The notes below the pieces were generated by a model. The model ran no database searches. It was not told the DNA's origin and saw only the letters and a list, made by a program, of their open reading frames with translations. Below, one piece after another: positions 22,620 through 34,762 of a stretch of DNA of 64,000 nt (positions within the stretch are counted from its first letter, which is position 1; each line of letters begins with the position of its first letter). The translations under genes were made by a program, and so were the position numbers. The stretch comes from Sequoia sempervirens (lineage: Eukaryota > Streptophyta > Pinopsida > Cupressales > Cupressaceae): assembly GCA_007258455.2 (NCBI GenBank), contig VDFB02275580.1, positions 90,576 to 154,575 on the forward strand, read 5' to 3'.

Positions 22620-25140
22620 ATCCCAATAGAATGAAGAGAAAGAGATGACTAAGAAGTGATAAAGAGGTTGGAAAGGAGTGACTCATATTCTTAGAGAGGG
22701 GAGAGGTAGAGAGGTGAGGGGAGAGATAGAAAAAATGAGAGAGAGAAGTTCACAAAGAGGGAAAGAGGGGTAAGGAGGGGGGAGAGAGGTGGGGAGGGAG
22801 GAATATAACTAGAGATCCTTGAGAGATATAGAGGTGAGAGACCTACAACCTAGGGATAGAGGGGTGAGAGACATAGGGGGGAGATAGGCATCAGAGAGAT
22901 AGAGCGAGTAGAGGGGTGGGTAATGATACGAGGAGTGAGAGACCAAGAGATGGCTATGGAGGGATGGAGAGGTAGACAAGGAGTGACTGAGAGACCCAGA
23001 GAGAGGAGAGGTATATAGGTGAGGGGGGGGAAGAGGTGAGAGATAGAAGAGAAGGTGAGAGATAGAAGAGAAGGAGAGAGAAAGGGAAGTATTGGTAGAG
23101 GAGTAAGAAGGGATAGAGGGAGAGTTAGACATGGAGGAAGTGAGAGGAATATGGAAGGATTTAGAGAGGTGGTGATGTAGAGAGGGGAGGGACAAAGAAG
23201 GGGAGAGAGAGAGAGAGAAGAAAAAAGAGAAAGAGATGGCTAAGGAGGGATATAGAAGCTGGCAAGGAGAGACTCAGATACTTAGAGAGGGGAGAGAGAG
23301 AAGAAAATGAGAGAGAAGTTCACAAAGATGGAAAGAGGGGTAAGGAGGAGGGACATAGGTGTAGATGGAGGGAAATAACTAGAGAGACCTGAGAGATATA
23401 GAGGTGAGAGACCTACAACCTAGGGAGAGAGGGTGAGATACATAAGGGAAGAGATATGGGTAAGAGACATATGGGGAGTAGAGAGGTGGGTAATAAGATA
23501 AGGAGGGAGAGACCTAGAGATGAATAAGGAGGGATGGAGAGGTAGAAAATGAGTGACTGAGAGACCTAGAGGGGGAGGTAGAGAGGTGAGGGGGAGAGAG
23601 AGGTGAGAGATAGAAGAGAGGGAGAGAGAAAGGGAAGTATTGATAGAGGAGTAAGAAGGGATGGAGGGAGAGGTAGAATTGGAGGGAGTGAGAGGCATAG
23701 GGAAGGAGAAGTTAGAGAGGTGATGATATAGAGAGGGAAGGGACAAAGAAGAGGAGAGTGAGAAGAAAGATGGGAAAGAGATGGATAAGGAGGGATAAAG
23801 ATACTAGAAAGAAGAGACTCTGATGCTTACAGAGGGGAGAGGTAAAGAGGTGAGGGGGGGAGAGAAGAAAATGAGAGAGAGAAGTTCACAAAGAGGGAAA
23901 GAGGGGTATGGAGGAGGGAGAGAGGTGCAGAGGGAAGGAAATAACTAGAGAGCCCAGGGAGATATAGATGTGAGAGACCTATAGCCTAGGGACAAATGGA
24001 TGATATGTTGCATAGATGGTTGTTGTTGCATCAAAAGATTGACCTGTTAATGCCCGATACAATCGCCAAAGTTAATGAATCCATGGGAGGTGATTAAGCC
24101 ATGTCACAAACCCAAGTGTTGCACTTTACAACACAAGGAGACCAAGGATGCACACCTTGCCACAATCCCCTCAGTGCAAGCGAGGGGTCTGAACCCATGA
24201 CCCGAGCTTTGATACCAATTGTTGCATAGAAGATTTATGTTGCACCCAAATATCGACCTATTAATGACTGATACAACTGCCAAAGTTAATAAATCCATGG
24301 GAGGTGGTTAAGCCATGTCATGAACCCAAGTGTTGCACTACACAACACAAGGAGACCAAGGGCTCACACCTTGCAACATGAGAGACATAAGGGGAGAGAT
24401 AGGGGTGAGAGATACAAAGGGAGTAGAGAGGTGGGTAATAAGACAAGGGAGAGGTAGAGAAGTAAAGAGGGAAGGATGGAGAGTCATGGAGATGGGTAGA
24501 GAGAGAGGGTGGGAGGGAGAGGTTGTGATCGAGAGAAAGGAGAGAAATGGGAAAGAAACAATATGGGAAAGAAACAATAACAGAGGGACAAAGAAGAAGA
24601 GAGAGGTAGGGAGAAAGGATATAGATGGGGGTAAGGAGGAAGGTAAGGTAGAGAGGGAGCTATAGGGAGATAGAGTGGGAGAGACCTAGAGAGTGGAGAT
24701 AGAAAAGAGAGGGAGAGAGAAATGAAAGTATCGGTAGAGGAGTAATAAGGGATGGAGGGAAAGGTACACATTGAGGGAGTGAGAGACATAGGGAGGAGGA
24801 TATAAAGAGGTGATGACCTATAGAAGGGAGGGAGAGCTCAAATATGAGAGAGAGAAGAATTAGATGAGAGATATAGGGGGAGAGAGGTAGGTAATGAGAC
24901 AAAGAGGGAGAGACTTGGAGATGGGGAGAGAGAGAGGTTGGGAGGGAGAGTTAGTGATTGAGAGAAAGGAGAGAGATGGGTGAGAAATATTAACAAAGGG
25001 AGAGAGAAGAAGAGAGAGGCAAGGATGGAGATGGGGTTAAGGAGGGAAGGAAAGATAGAGAGGGTGGGTGAGACCTAGAGAGGGTTGAGATAGAATAGGG
25101 TAAGTATTGGTTAAGAGGGAAGGAGGTAGAGAGGGAGTGA
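22620..25140. repeat. Purine-rich satellite, 567-bp period, about four units
   Basis: The plus strand is almost all A and G, with GAGAGA and GGAGGG motifs. Anchors recur at a constant step. CACAAAGA..GGAAAG is at 22751, 23321 and 23887. ACCTACAACCTAGGG is at 22841, 23411 and about 23977. GTGGGTAATAAGA is at 23486 and 24431, which is 567 after subtracting the inserted 378 bp. Units become shorter and less regular after 24700. The long Pro/Ser/Leu-rich minus-strand frames are artefacts of this composition. Confidence 0.85.
24006..24378 (-). mobile_element. Miniature LTR retrotransposon (SMART/TRIM type), 373 bp
   Basis: Two 159-bp direct repeats (24006-24164 and 24220-24378) begin TGTTGCATAG and end TTGCMACA. 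They flank only 55 bp. On the minus strand the 55 bp start two bases inside the LTR with the primer site TGGTATCAAAGC and end with the purine tract GAGGGGAT next to the other LTR. The flanks TGATA and TGAGA are a 4-of-5 target duplication, and the undamaged satellite units read TGAGA at this point. It therefore inserted as a complete unit. It codes for nothing and must use proteins of copia elements, inferred from the primer site. Confidence 0.88.
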
Positions 25141-25763
25141 AAATTAAAACCTCAACTATCCATTATTGACCATAAACCATAAACTCTAAGCCTTATCAAA
25201 GTTGGGGAGAGATAGACAAAGAGAAAGCAAAGTTGGCTTTAGTATTTGTCAATGCAATCAATTTGGCAAGCACCAAATTCTACACTCACCAAATTGATTG
25301 CTTTGGGAAATACCAAACCAAAGGGTTGGATTTTTCCTTGGGCATCCAACACAAAGGATTGGAAAACCTTTTCATGCCAAGCACATGATTTTGTGAAAGT
25401 GAATTTTTTTTAACATTTTTAGATGTGCTAATTGTCAAGTTTGCTCATCTTTCACTACAAGTTTATAAAAAATCATGATGACATTAAGCTCTCTCTTACC
25501 TATATAACCATATAATTTTTTTAACGTTTTGATTATTTTAAGGTTTTCATCTATAAGTTCTCTTGTTAGTGCCTCTGGTTTTTGTCAAAAACCAGCATGT
25601 GCTAGTTTTGGTATTGATGTTTACTCGTTCATCAAATTTTGAAACAAAATACATTTTTTAAAACTAGAGTGCATTCTACACATAATGAAAAAAATGATTT
25701 TGGATTAGTTCTCAAAAATATTAGGGGGGAGAATGCTCACATTTTAGTTTTTCAAGATTTGTA
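25141..25763. other. Unassigned spacer
   Basis: The purine bias ends here and ordinary AT-rich DNA begins. I see no gene, element end or repeat. Confidence 0.5.
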
Positions 25764-26819
25764 TGTTCGAATCAAGCAACACTGAGAGGGGGGGTGAATC
25801 AGTGTTGTGCAAATTTTAACTTTATTAATCTGTTCTCTCAAGTTCCTAAAACATCCAATCAAAAGAAAGATGGATGAACATAAAACAATAAGCCACAACA
25901 CCATAACACAAGGATTTTTACGTGGAAACCCTGTCAAGGGAAAAACCACGGTGGAGGTCAATCCACAATTTGAGTACTCAAAATATAAGTGTTTTACAAA
26001 ATGGGAATGCACTTGCATTCAGGCACACTGCCTAGAGGTCACTGCTCAAAATAAAGAAGGCTCATTTCCTTACAAAATATTTGGATTACATCAAAAGGTT
26101 GAACTAAGAAAGTCACATCTACAAATTCCTGATTATAGTTCTGGTTAGGCTCATGGATTGGATTTTGGACCTTCTTTCTGATTCTACACTTCATTGTTCT
26201 GCCTCAATTTGCTTCAAAAAATCCTCTTCTACACAAGTGAAACTTGCATAATTGCTCAAATACTCTTTTGATATTCGCAACATACATCAACACATCTCGA
26301 ACACCATACAAAATGAATTAACCGATCTCTTATATATATCTGCCACTAAGGATTCAATAGTTATATGTTGGCTTCAATAAAATAGAAAATATTTTCCAAC
26401 TGTCAGCTCAAATCATGAATAACATTCAATGCACATCTATCAAAATCAACCACAGCATAGTGATGACCCAAAACAAAATCTCCAACATAAAAATACTCCA
26501 AAAAATTTCACCTTAAACATCCACAACACCCCACATTTACTTAGTCGACCTTCATACACTGCTGAACATAAAATCGAATAACCGGATCTCCTAACTCGTA
26601 CACCACTTGATGCGAATTCACAAAACTTGAGAATAAGAGATTCCAAATACCCAACGACCTTCCTTGAGATCCACAACCAAAACTAATAAACTGATAATGC
26701 AAACCACTTAACAGATTCAACTTCAATTAAATACCCTGTTCTTTACTATGTCTTTCAATATGATCAGATACTGAAGTGCAGACCAGATCAATGACAACAC
26801 CAAAATCCATATGCCATCA
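25764..26819 (-). repeat. 3' LTR of the copia-type element
   Basis: It matches 30569-31646 nearly base for base over most of its length. GGGTTTCCACGTAAAAATCC lies near 25912-25931, read on the minus strand. Near its upstream end it lacks about 20 bp that the 5' LTR carries as a local duplication around ATCAATGAC. Confidence 0.8.
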
Positions 26820-27059
26820 ATCTCCCCCTTTGGAATTGATGGAAACACTTAGTGAAAAATGACTAAGTGTCAGAACCTTCAAAACTTCAAAAATCCATAG
26901 CTGACAAAACTCCCCCTGAGTTTGATAAGGCATTTTTCACTGCTCTCTCTCCCCCTTTGACATTAATGACAAAAAGATAATAAAATATTTTCTTTCTCCC
27001 CCTACGAAGTGTAATAAAAAACTTACTTATTCAAAAATTTGAAGAAATACAACCGCTAT

Positions 27060-28863
27060 TTGTGTTAGAAAATTATTTTGTACTTTTCCTTCGTTTCTAG
27101 GAGAAACTTTTTCCATGCTTCTACTGCAATCTCAGTGATTATGATCATGTTGTTGTTTTTAGATGTTCGGTTGATAATATTGATGAGTGATTCCAGAATG
27201 GTGAAGGCTTCTTCTAATACTTCTCTTTTCCTCAATATCTCAATTAATTGTTTCAGCCTGCATTCGGTTATGTACTTTACTTTCCAAAAGGTGTCAAAAA
27301 TCCTACTCCTAGTGTTCTAAACATTTGTATGCTCTATCTATAATTCCTGAATCCTTTTCTTGATTGCACCATCATGATCCTGAGACATGTTAAAATTTTG
27401 TCCAATACTATTTAGTTATGTTTCAATTTGTTCCAACTTTTCTTTGTACTTGTTGATCACATGAGGCCATTGAAGATAGTAGTTATAGATGTTGTTTTTT
27501 GTGCTTATGCATTGCCTTAATTGATTCATGTTCCTTTTCAATTTGGTAAATGACAATCTATATTTCTTCTTTAGGTGTAGAATTACTTCTTCTTCCTTGT
27601 TCTGAAAATCTGAGTCCATGATTTCCTTGATGCATTCAGTCATCTCTTCAGGCAATGCATTCTGCAAACTCTCCAATTTGATATGATTGTGCACAAGATG
27701 AGCACTTAGTATGCTTAATATCATGTCTTGCTCATATGAAGGTCTGATAGACTGGATATGTTCCCAATTTTTTGCATTCCATCTTCCTCATGAATAACCT
27801 ACATTAGCTCGTCTTTGGTTAAATCACATTCTCCTTCACTTTCTTTTGTCATTTCCTTTTATTGTTTTGGTTCAACTATTTACAGTTCTTTTCCTTGGGT
27901 TTCCTCAGTTTCCTTATCAAATTTCTCATCTGGTATGTCCACAATCACTTGTTCTTTTCCTTTCCCTTCAATTTTTGGATTCTTGCATGCTAGTGGAGTA
28001 CAGACAACAATTTCTTTTGCTCTTTTCTTCTTTCTCTCCATCTCACCAGAGGAGGAACCAACTTCAAGTGCTCTTACCAGAATGGAAATACTAGTTGACC
28101 CAAACTTTCTTAACAAACCCATAAAGAAACTTTCATATACTTGATCATAGTTTTCCAAATTGTTAGAGTATATGTAAATTTGCTTGCAAACTGGTTCACT
28201 TTCTTCCCATATTACATTGTTGTTCAAGGGTAAGAAATTCAGAAAATACATCACAAGGAATATAACCAAAGTACCAAACCTGAAAGGGTAATCTTCCTTC
28301 TTTGTCAATTGCACATTCTCCATCACTTGATCTTTCAGTAATCTGCAAAGGTCAAAATCCTCATCTTCCATTATCATCTTGTGAGAAATGTAAACAGCAC
28401 CTACCGAAGTTGCACCTTCTCTGTTTCTAAAAAATATTTTGTAGGATATTCCATGTGCAATGTACCTTTTCACTAAATCTTTAATTGTGGATATTATCAA
28501 TGCCCCTTGATCTCCAATTACTCCAGTTAGGGTTTCAAATTCTTTATTTTGACTTGATTTCTTCCTCAACACATCCCAAACCTTGCATAACCCAATTACA
28601 GCTGCAATCACTTCTTTCAGGATATGGTAGGGTTTATCTAGAGTCAAAATATCATCATTCAATCTATCCAGAATAAACTTGACCATTTATGTGTTTATGA
28701 AATAGGGAAATTCACTCCAAATATCCAAGATTTTGTATTTTGCTTCTTTCAGCCACTTCAATTCATCGTGCAACATGTTTCTTTCAACTCTAATCTTCTC
28801 ACTACTTTACTCATCTAGTTTTATCATTTCTTTGATTTTTTCCATTTTCCCTTCCGTACACAT
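27060..28863 (-). pseudogene. Accessory ORF fossil of the copia-type element, about 600 codons, unknown family
   Basis: From the ATG at 28863 the minus strand stays coding-like to about 27060. It is broken by TAA near 28809, TAA at 28687, stops near 27880 and 27415, and a frameshift between 27880 and 27724. Segments include a charged helical start (KWLKEAKYKILDIWSEFPYF), an unbroken 268-codon middle (28686-27880) with a lysine-rich ERKKKRAKEIV stretch, and helical C-terminal parts (EEMTECIKEIMDSDF; LKQLIEILRKREVLEEAF). I do not recognise the fold. It lies after gag, where protease and integrase would normally be, so it may be a captured host gene or an element-specific protein. Confidence 0.55.
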
Positions 28864-28897
28864 GTCTTGAAAATAAGTTCTTCAACCGCACACCAAA

Positions 28898-29152
28898 TTA
28901 GACTAAAATTTCAATACAACTAAAGTACCTGATGGATTGGGGTTTTGCCACCAAATTCTCTTCACGCTTTCGAAATTCTGGTACGAAGTGTTCTTCTTCT
29001 TCTTGTCTTCGATAGAAAGTGGCAAATGAAGGTTTCAACTTTCTTTTTATAACTCGCACACCTAACTTTTGTTGTAATAAATGCTTTTTCCTTAACTTAT
29101 CTGGATACCCTATTTTCTCAGTCATTAAACAAAAACTTCTGCAAACCTTCAA
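28898..29152 (-). pseudogene. Short coding-like stretch between gag and accessory ORF
   Basis: The 84-codon frame contains YRRQEEEEHFVPEFRKREEN followed by IRYFSCIEILV. The acidic-basic alternation and the lack of stops suggest former coding sequence, perhaps a leader or exon of the accessory ORF. No family is recognised, and a non-coding origin is also possible. Confidence 0.3.
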
Positions 29153-29318
29153 CTCAACATAATTTCCTTTCCAACTATTTCAATAGCATCTGTAGATCAT
29201 CAGTGAAACCACTACACTCATCCATATCCTAATTTCAATTATCAGCAGGGGGTTTGAAAGATTTTCTTAACAGCTCCCTCTTAGGCCAAAGGCCCAAAAC
29301 TAATTCCTAGAGGAATTA

Positions 29319-30505
29319 CCAGAAATGAGTTATGGTGTTGGCTCATTTCCTGCAACAGAGGAACTCTTCTTCACCCATGTCTTCTTCATTTGATCTCTTA
29401 TTTCATCCATAGTCACTTTCCCTTTTCTTTTATCATCTTTCTATGTATTTCTCATTTTTAATGCCAGACCTGTTCTATCCATATTCTTGTTTCTGCAGAA
29501 TCTTGCAATGTGACCATATTTGTTGCAATTGAAACACATAGCATTTCCTTGTCCAAACCATTCATTCCATTGATTTCTTCTTGATCTGCATTGGTTAGCA
29601 ATATGCCTAAATCTTCCACAGGTATAACATTTAACATTCTTTCTATTAACAGAGTTGTTTGACATATTCTTGCATTCAATTGACTTATGACCAAACTTAC
29701 TGCAATTGAAACACCGACCAGAGTATAATGGATCACTTGATTTCATTTTACCTCTACATTGAGCAGCCATATGACCAAATTTATTGCAAACAAAATAGTA
29801 TCCATTAAACTTTTGAGCACCAGGTTGTCTTACCAAATTCCTTTTTGCATTGTTCCTCTGATTCCCTTGCCTGAAATTCCTTTGTCCAGATCCGAAACTT
29901 TCTCCTTTCTCATATCCAATACCTCACTTGTCATTTCCATTCTTTTTTCCTTGAGTCAGCTCATCAAGCTTAACTGAGCTAATCTTGAACTTCTTGTATT
30001 CATTTGCAGTAGCAAGTTCATCCCTAAGAATAACAATCTATTTTTCAAGCTCTTCTTCATTGTTTCTGGATTGTTGCAGTTCAATCTCTAACTGAATGAA
30101 TTCTCCATTAATTTTGTTGCATTCATCATATCTCTCTTTTAGGGACTGGACAATATTTTCCTCTTTCTTCTTTCTTTCTTCAATCTCCTTAGTCAGCTTC
30201 ATCACCATAGATTCCATCTCATGTTTTAGGGTAGCATTGTCTCTAGAAAGCTTTTCACATTCTTCAGTTATTTCCTTCAAGGTTTGATTCAGGTGAACAT
30301 CATCCATGCTTTTTCTCTCTTTCTTCTTAATCTAATCACAGAGATCCTTTCTCTTCTCCCTGGACTTAATAATCCGATCCTTCAGCTTCTGAATGAATTT
30401 CTTAGCATCCTTAAGATTTTCTTTTAATTCTCGGACTTTTGCTTTAGACTGATCAAGATCATCAAATGCCACCAAAAGTTGTTGTTGAATACTACTAGAT
30501 TCCAT
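29319..30505 (-). pseudogene. Copia gag fossil: coiled coil plus zinc knuckles
   Basis: A single frame runs from the ATG at 30505 to a TAA near 29319, with four in-frame stops: TAG before residue 60, TAG near 30038, TGA and TAG at 29441. The first half is a strongly charged coiled coil (KVRELKENLKDAKKFIQKLK; EIEERKKKEENIVQSLKERY). The second half has one broken and three intact CCHC zinc knuckles: CFNCSKFGHKSIEC, CYTCGRFRHIANQC and CFNCNKYGHIARFC. The N-terminal UBN2-type capsid domain is missing, because the frame starts about 60 bp inside the primer site. Nucleic-acid binding is known for these knuckles; a packaging role is inference. Confidence 0.75.
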
Positions 30506-30550
30506 TACATTCCAAGATCTGCCTCAAGTTGTTAAACTTCTTTTGAGGAA

Positions 30551-30566
30551 CTTAGATTTGATACCA
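30551..30566 (-). other. Primer-binding site of the copia-type element
   Basis: The minus strand reads TGGTATCAAATCTAAG, two bases from the LTR end. It matches the initiator-Met tRNA site with one change from the usual AGAGC. Confidence 0.8.
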
Positions 30567-30568
30567 AT

Positions 30569-31646
30569 TGTTAGAATCAAGCAACATTGAGAGGGGGCGT
30601 GAATCAGTGTTGTGCAAATTTTAACTTTATTAATTTGTTCTCTCAAGTGCCTAAAACATTCAATCAAAAGAAAGACGCATGAACATAAAACAATAAGCCA
30701 CAACACCATAACACAAGGATTTTTACATGGAAACCCTAGTCGGGGAAAAACCACGGTAGAGGTCAATCCACAATTTAAGTACTCAAAATATAAGTGTTTT
30801 ACAAAATGGGAATGCACTTGCATTCAGGCACACTGCCTAGAGCTCACTACTCAAAATCAGGAAGGCTCACTACCTTACAAAATATTTGGATTACATCAAA
30901 AGTTTGAACTAAGAAAGTAGCATCTACAAATTCTTGATTACAGTTCTAGTTAGGATCATGGATCAGATTTTGGACCTTCTGTCTGATTCTACACTTTGCT
31001 TTGTTCTACCTCAATTCGCTTCACAAAATCCTCTTCTACACAAGTGAAACTATGCATAATCGCTCAATTACTCTTCTGATATTCATGACATACATCAACA
31101 CATCTTGAACACCATACAAAATGAATTAACCGATCTCTTATATATATCTGCCACCAAGGATTCAATCGTTATATGTTGGCTTCAATAAAATAGAAAATAT
31201 TTTCCAACCGTCGACTCAAATCATGAATAACATTTAATGCACATCTATCAAAGTCATCCACAACATAGTGAGGACCCAAAACAAAATCTCCAACACAAAA
31301 ATAATCCAAACAATTTCACCTTGAACATCTGCAACACCCCACATTTACTTAGTCAGCCTTCGTACACTGATGAACAGAAAATCAAACAAACAGATCTCCT
31401 AACTCGTACACCACTTAATGCGATGGCACAAAACACGAGAATAAGACATTCTAGATACCCAATGACCTTCCCTGAGATCCACAACCCAAAATGATAAATT
31501 GGTAATGCAAACCACTTGACAAATTCAACTTCAGTCGGATACCTTATTCTTTACTCTGTCTTTCGGTATGATCAGATACTTAAGTGTGAACTGGATCAAT
31601 GACTTGGGTTGCCATCAATGACAACAATAGAAGCCATATTTCAACA
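30569..31646 (-). repeat. 5' LTR of the copia-type element
   Basis: It is 1078 bp, TGTTGAAATATGG..TTCTAACA on the minus strand, the partner of 25764-26819. Confidence 0.8.
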
Positions 31647-32985
31647 GTGTCCACTTTGAAAATTTGTAAAATATTATATATTCATTAAAATATAGCTAAA
31701 AAACCCGGGATAAACTACATGGTGTTAAATAATTTCTCACTGCTTTGAAATTCTAAAAAAAGGTTAACTTTTTAGGGAGGCCACAACAAATGCTATGCTA
31801 TTTATTTTTATAAGAACAGGACCACTTTTGGTGCACCCCTTTTTGAAGCACTTAATCTTCATTATTTTCAAAAAAAATAGAAGCTTAGAAAGTAGATTCA
31901 GAGCACTATAACTCTTGTTCTTAATGCATCTTCAAATTTTGAGCGTAACTATCTTCATTTTCTCGTGAACATCAAACTTTGTTGATTTCAAGAAAAATAG
32001 CATCTTAAGAGCCATTTTTGTGTCACAACTTGATGCACTTACCTATTTGTTGAAAATGTATAATTGTAAATGTTCCTACTAAATATCTAATGTACAAACA
32101 AATATAAAATAATAATACAAATTTAATTACATAATAAAAATTTAAAATAGTAATAAATATATCATATAATAATATAATATTATAATTATATTATATTATA
32201 ATAATATTTTATACGTATATAATATTATATTTATTATAATATAATATATTAATAACATATTTATTTAATCTTTGCATTTGAAAGAAGAAAGCAAAATTTG
32301 ATGATAAAATTAAATATAATTGTTGCATTGTTCTATCAATTTCGCTTCCTATTTTGTCAGGTCCCTTTATGTGATATTTTTGTATGTTATGTATGTATGA
32401 TGCCTTTGACATGCTTTTTTTAGGGAGAATAGTCATGTCCCAAATGAATAAGATGTCAATGTTTCTTAGACAAAAAACATGTATGTTATTTATAATTTAA
32501 AACTTGATGAATACTAAAATTAGACTACGGTCTGACATTTCAATTGACCCTACTATCAACCTTTTTAAATGTGAAAGGAAAAATTTTAAATCGATAATAT
32601 TTGAATTTATGTTTTCCATCTATGTTGATTGTCACGCAGGTTGCCAATGGACAATATGTTTATAGATTCATTAATTGAGCTTATCTCTTAATGATATTTT
32701 TATACATTCAATAAAAGTGTGTTTAGTTAGTTGAAGATAGAGAGGTGAAAAGGATTAGTTAAATAAATTTTAAATTGAAAAGGGACAAGTTTGCGACCAT
32801 AATGTCAACCAACACCTACATACTTTATTCAAGTAGTGGTCAGATACCTTCCCCTTCGTTGGAATGGAGGACCTGTATCAGACATTTGATCTACCATGTT
32901 GCTCATGTTGTTCTCACTATGACAACATGCTTGAGTGCTTGTGCTTGAAGTTTATCCTAGATTGGTAGGGGGCTTATTTCTCTAT
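31647..32985. other. AT-rich spacer
   Basis: No gene is visible. Stretch 32090-32260 is almost pure A/T with ATAATATTATA-type repeats. Stretch 32700-32860 (AAGATAGAGAGGTGAAAAGG..AGTAGTGGTCAGAT) resembles 51465-51600 on the far side of the compound element, so it is a dispersed or duplicated host sequence. Confidence 0.55.
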
Positions 32986-32990
32986 CCATA

Positions 32991-34306
32991 TGTGTCGTAG
33001 AAAAATAACCCCTTGTCATTTTCATGGCCTTTTAGGTCCTGTTTTATGGTGTTTGATCTATTTTTCTCTGATTTTATGATGTAACATGGCTTGAACATGC
33101 ATATTTAGGTACTAAAATTTAAATAATGATGTCTTGTGAAGGTGTTGTTAAGTGTTGTAAAACATTTCTACATTCTTCTAGACTCTATTCATTACAATTC
33201 ACCTAAAAATCACATTTTCATCACTAAACAAGTCCTATTTTGAAGTGTTGTAAAGTCTTGTAACAAGATTTCACACTTTTCTAGGCACAAATTCACCATT
33301 TACCCCTTTCTTATATTTTATTTGACCCCTTTATGCCATCACATGTCTTAATTATGTGTATTTTTAAATGTTAACCTGACAAACAACATTAAATACAACT
33401 TAATTCCCGACACCCATTTTTAGGTCCTAGGTGGGACCCATTCACCATGGGTGGTGAATGAGTCCCCCTTGGCTCCAAATTCAAAATATTTTAAATTTCC
33501 TTTCGGGTTTTTATTCAAAAACACTTGATCTCAACATGTGATGAGGTATGAATGGGTAACTAAGGTACAAGATTGTATAAATAAGCAATTTTAACCTCAT
33601 TTTGCATCTCCTCACTCATTCAAGCATTCATTCACACATCTAGTAAAGAATTCAAGCATCTTACAACATCTTATCAAGAATTATTCAAGCACTTTGGAGC
33701 ATCCATTGACATTAATTCAAATTTACATTATCAAGGGTTTGGTAAGTTGATAGCAATTGTATGTTATTAGTTTATCATCCTCTTTCATTTCATTTTTTCA
33801 TTAAGGGTTTGATTACCAAACAGTGGGGTTTGACCAAGGAAAACCCCTATTTGCTAACCCTTAACCATTTTTCCCCTATTCCATGTGTGTTTGTAGACCT
33901 TTGTGTGAAGATTTTTGAAGCTTTTTGGTGTTGAAAAGTGGGGAAAAAGTCAACTAGGTGCTTTAGGTAAACTCATTCATATTTCAAGCTTGGAGAAGGT
34001 TTTATGTTCGTTTCCTACATAATTGACTTCGACAACCTGACAATTAGAGATTTCCAGATTTGGTGTTGTAGAGTTGTTTCTTGATTTTTCAAAATTTTGT
34101 TAGAGGACTGATTCGCCACTAGTGGTGAATGAGTCCCACCTTAGGACTAACAATCTGAATTTTGTCAAATTTCAGATCACGATAGTCAGAAACTAGTTTC
34201 TGACACTTTTTCACCAATAGCAGTACTAGTTCACCACCCTTGGAGAATGAGTCCCACTATGAAATTTCAGTAATTCCAGTCCTAAGTGCCAAAAATCTAC
34301 GGTTCA
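32991..34306 (+). repeat. LTR1 of the compound element
   Basis: It is 1316 bp. Compared with LTR2 and LTR3 it lacks about 285 bp near its 3' end, between AATTCCAGT and CCTAAG (near 34280). There is no purine tract before it, as expected of the first LTR. Confidence 0.85.
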
Positions 34307-34762
34307 TTTTGGTGAACCTACATTTTGAACACTTTGCATTTCTAATTTCATTCACATATTGCATCTTAGTTTACATTTGCATCAAAATTCAATTAGGAAT
34401 TTTTTTTATTTTTGCATTATAGGACTTTTCATATTGCATTAGTGAAAACTTCACTTAGATTTCATTTTTGCATTGCATCTCATTGAAAAAACTGAAAAAT
34501 TTGCATTTTGCATCCATTATTGCATTTTGTAGAGCATTAATATCATCTTAAAATTTCTAAAAAACACACAAAAAAATCATAATGGGACTCATTCACCACC
34601 CTAGGCGAATTAGTCACTCTGCACTTTTTAAAACAACATTTCTAGCATTTTCCTGCATTTCTATTTTCTGTAGCTACTTCTCTGTTATAGTTAGTAGCAT
34701 TTCTATTCAGACATCTTAGATTACCTTGCATTTTATTTCACCCCCTCCTTTGCGCTACTTAT

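Larger units (their letters stand above)
25764..31646 (-). mobile_element. Copia-type non-autonomous LTR element with gag and an accessory ORF
   Basis: On the minus strand the 5' LTR is 31646-30569 (1078 bp) and the 3' LTR is 26819-25764 (1056 bp). The primer site TGGTATCAAATC starts at 30566, two bases inside the LTR. The purine tract CAAAGGGGGAGAT (near 26821-26833) abuts the 3' LTR. The interior holds a gag fossil (30505-29319) and a second long coding fossil (28863-27060), but no protease, integrase or RT. The flanking bases do not form a clear target duplication. The LTR ends share the GAGAGGGGG..GAATCAGTG motif with the solo LTR at 16169. Confidence 0.8.

Noticed and set aside
24165..24219. 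tRNA gene, because of a GGTTCA-like T-arm phrase
   Set aside because: Only a short hairpin is present; no acceptor stem or anticodon arm. The context is the interior of a miniature LTR element.
22809..24902. Long Ser/Leu/Pro-rich minus-strand frames (80-128 codons)
   Set aside because: They are the complement of a purine-rich satellite; the absence of stops follows from composition and they repeat with the 567-bp unit.
25807..26148. 113-codon plus-strand frame, repeated at 30612-30920
   Set aside because: Both lie in the two LTRs of the same copia-type element, in antisense direction, and have no known motif.
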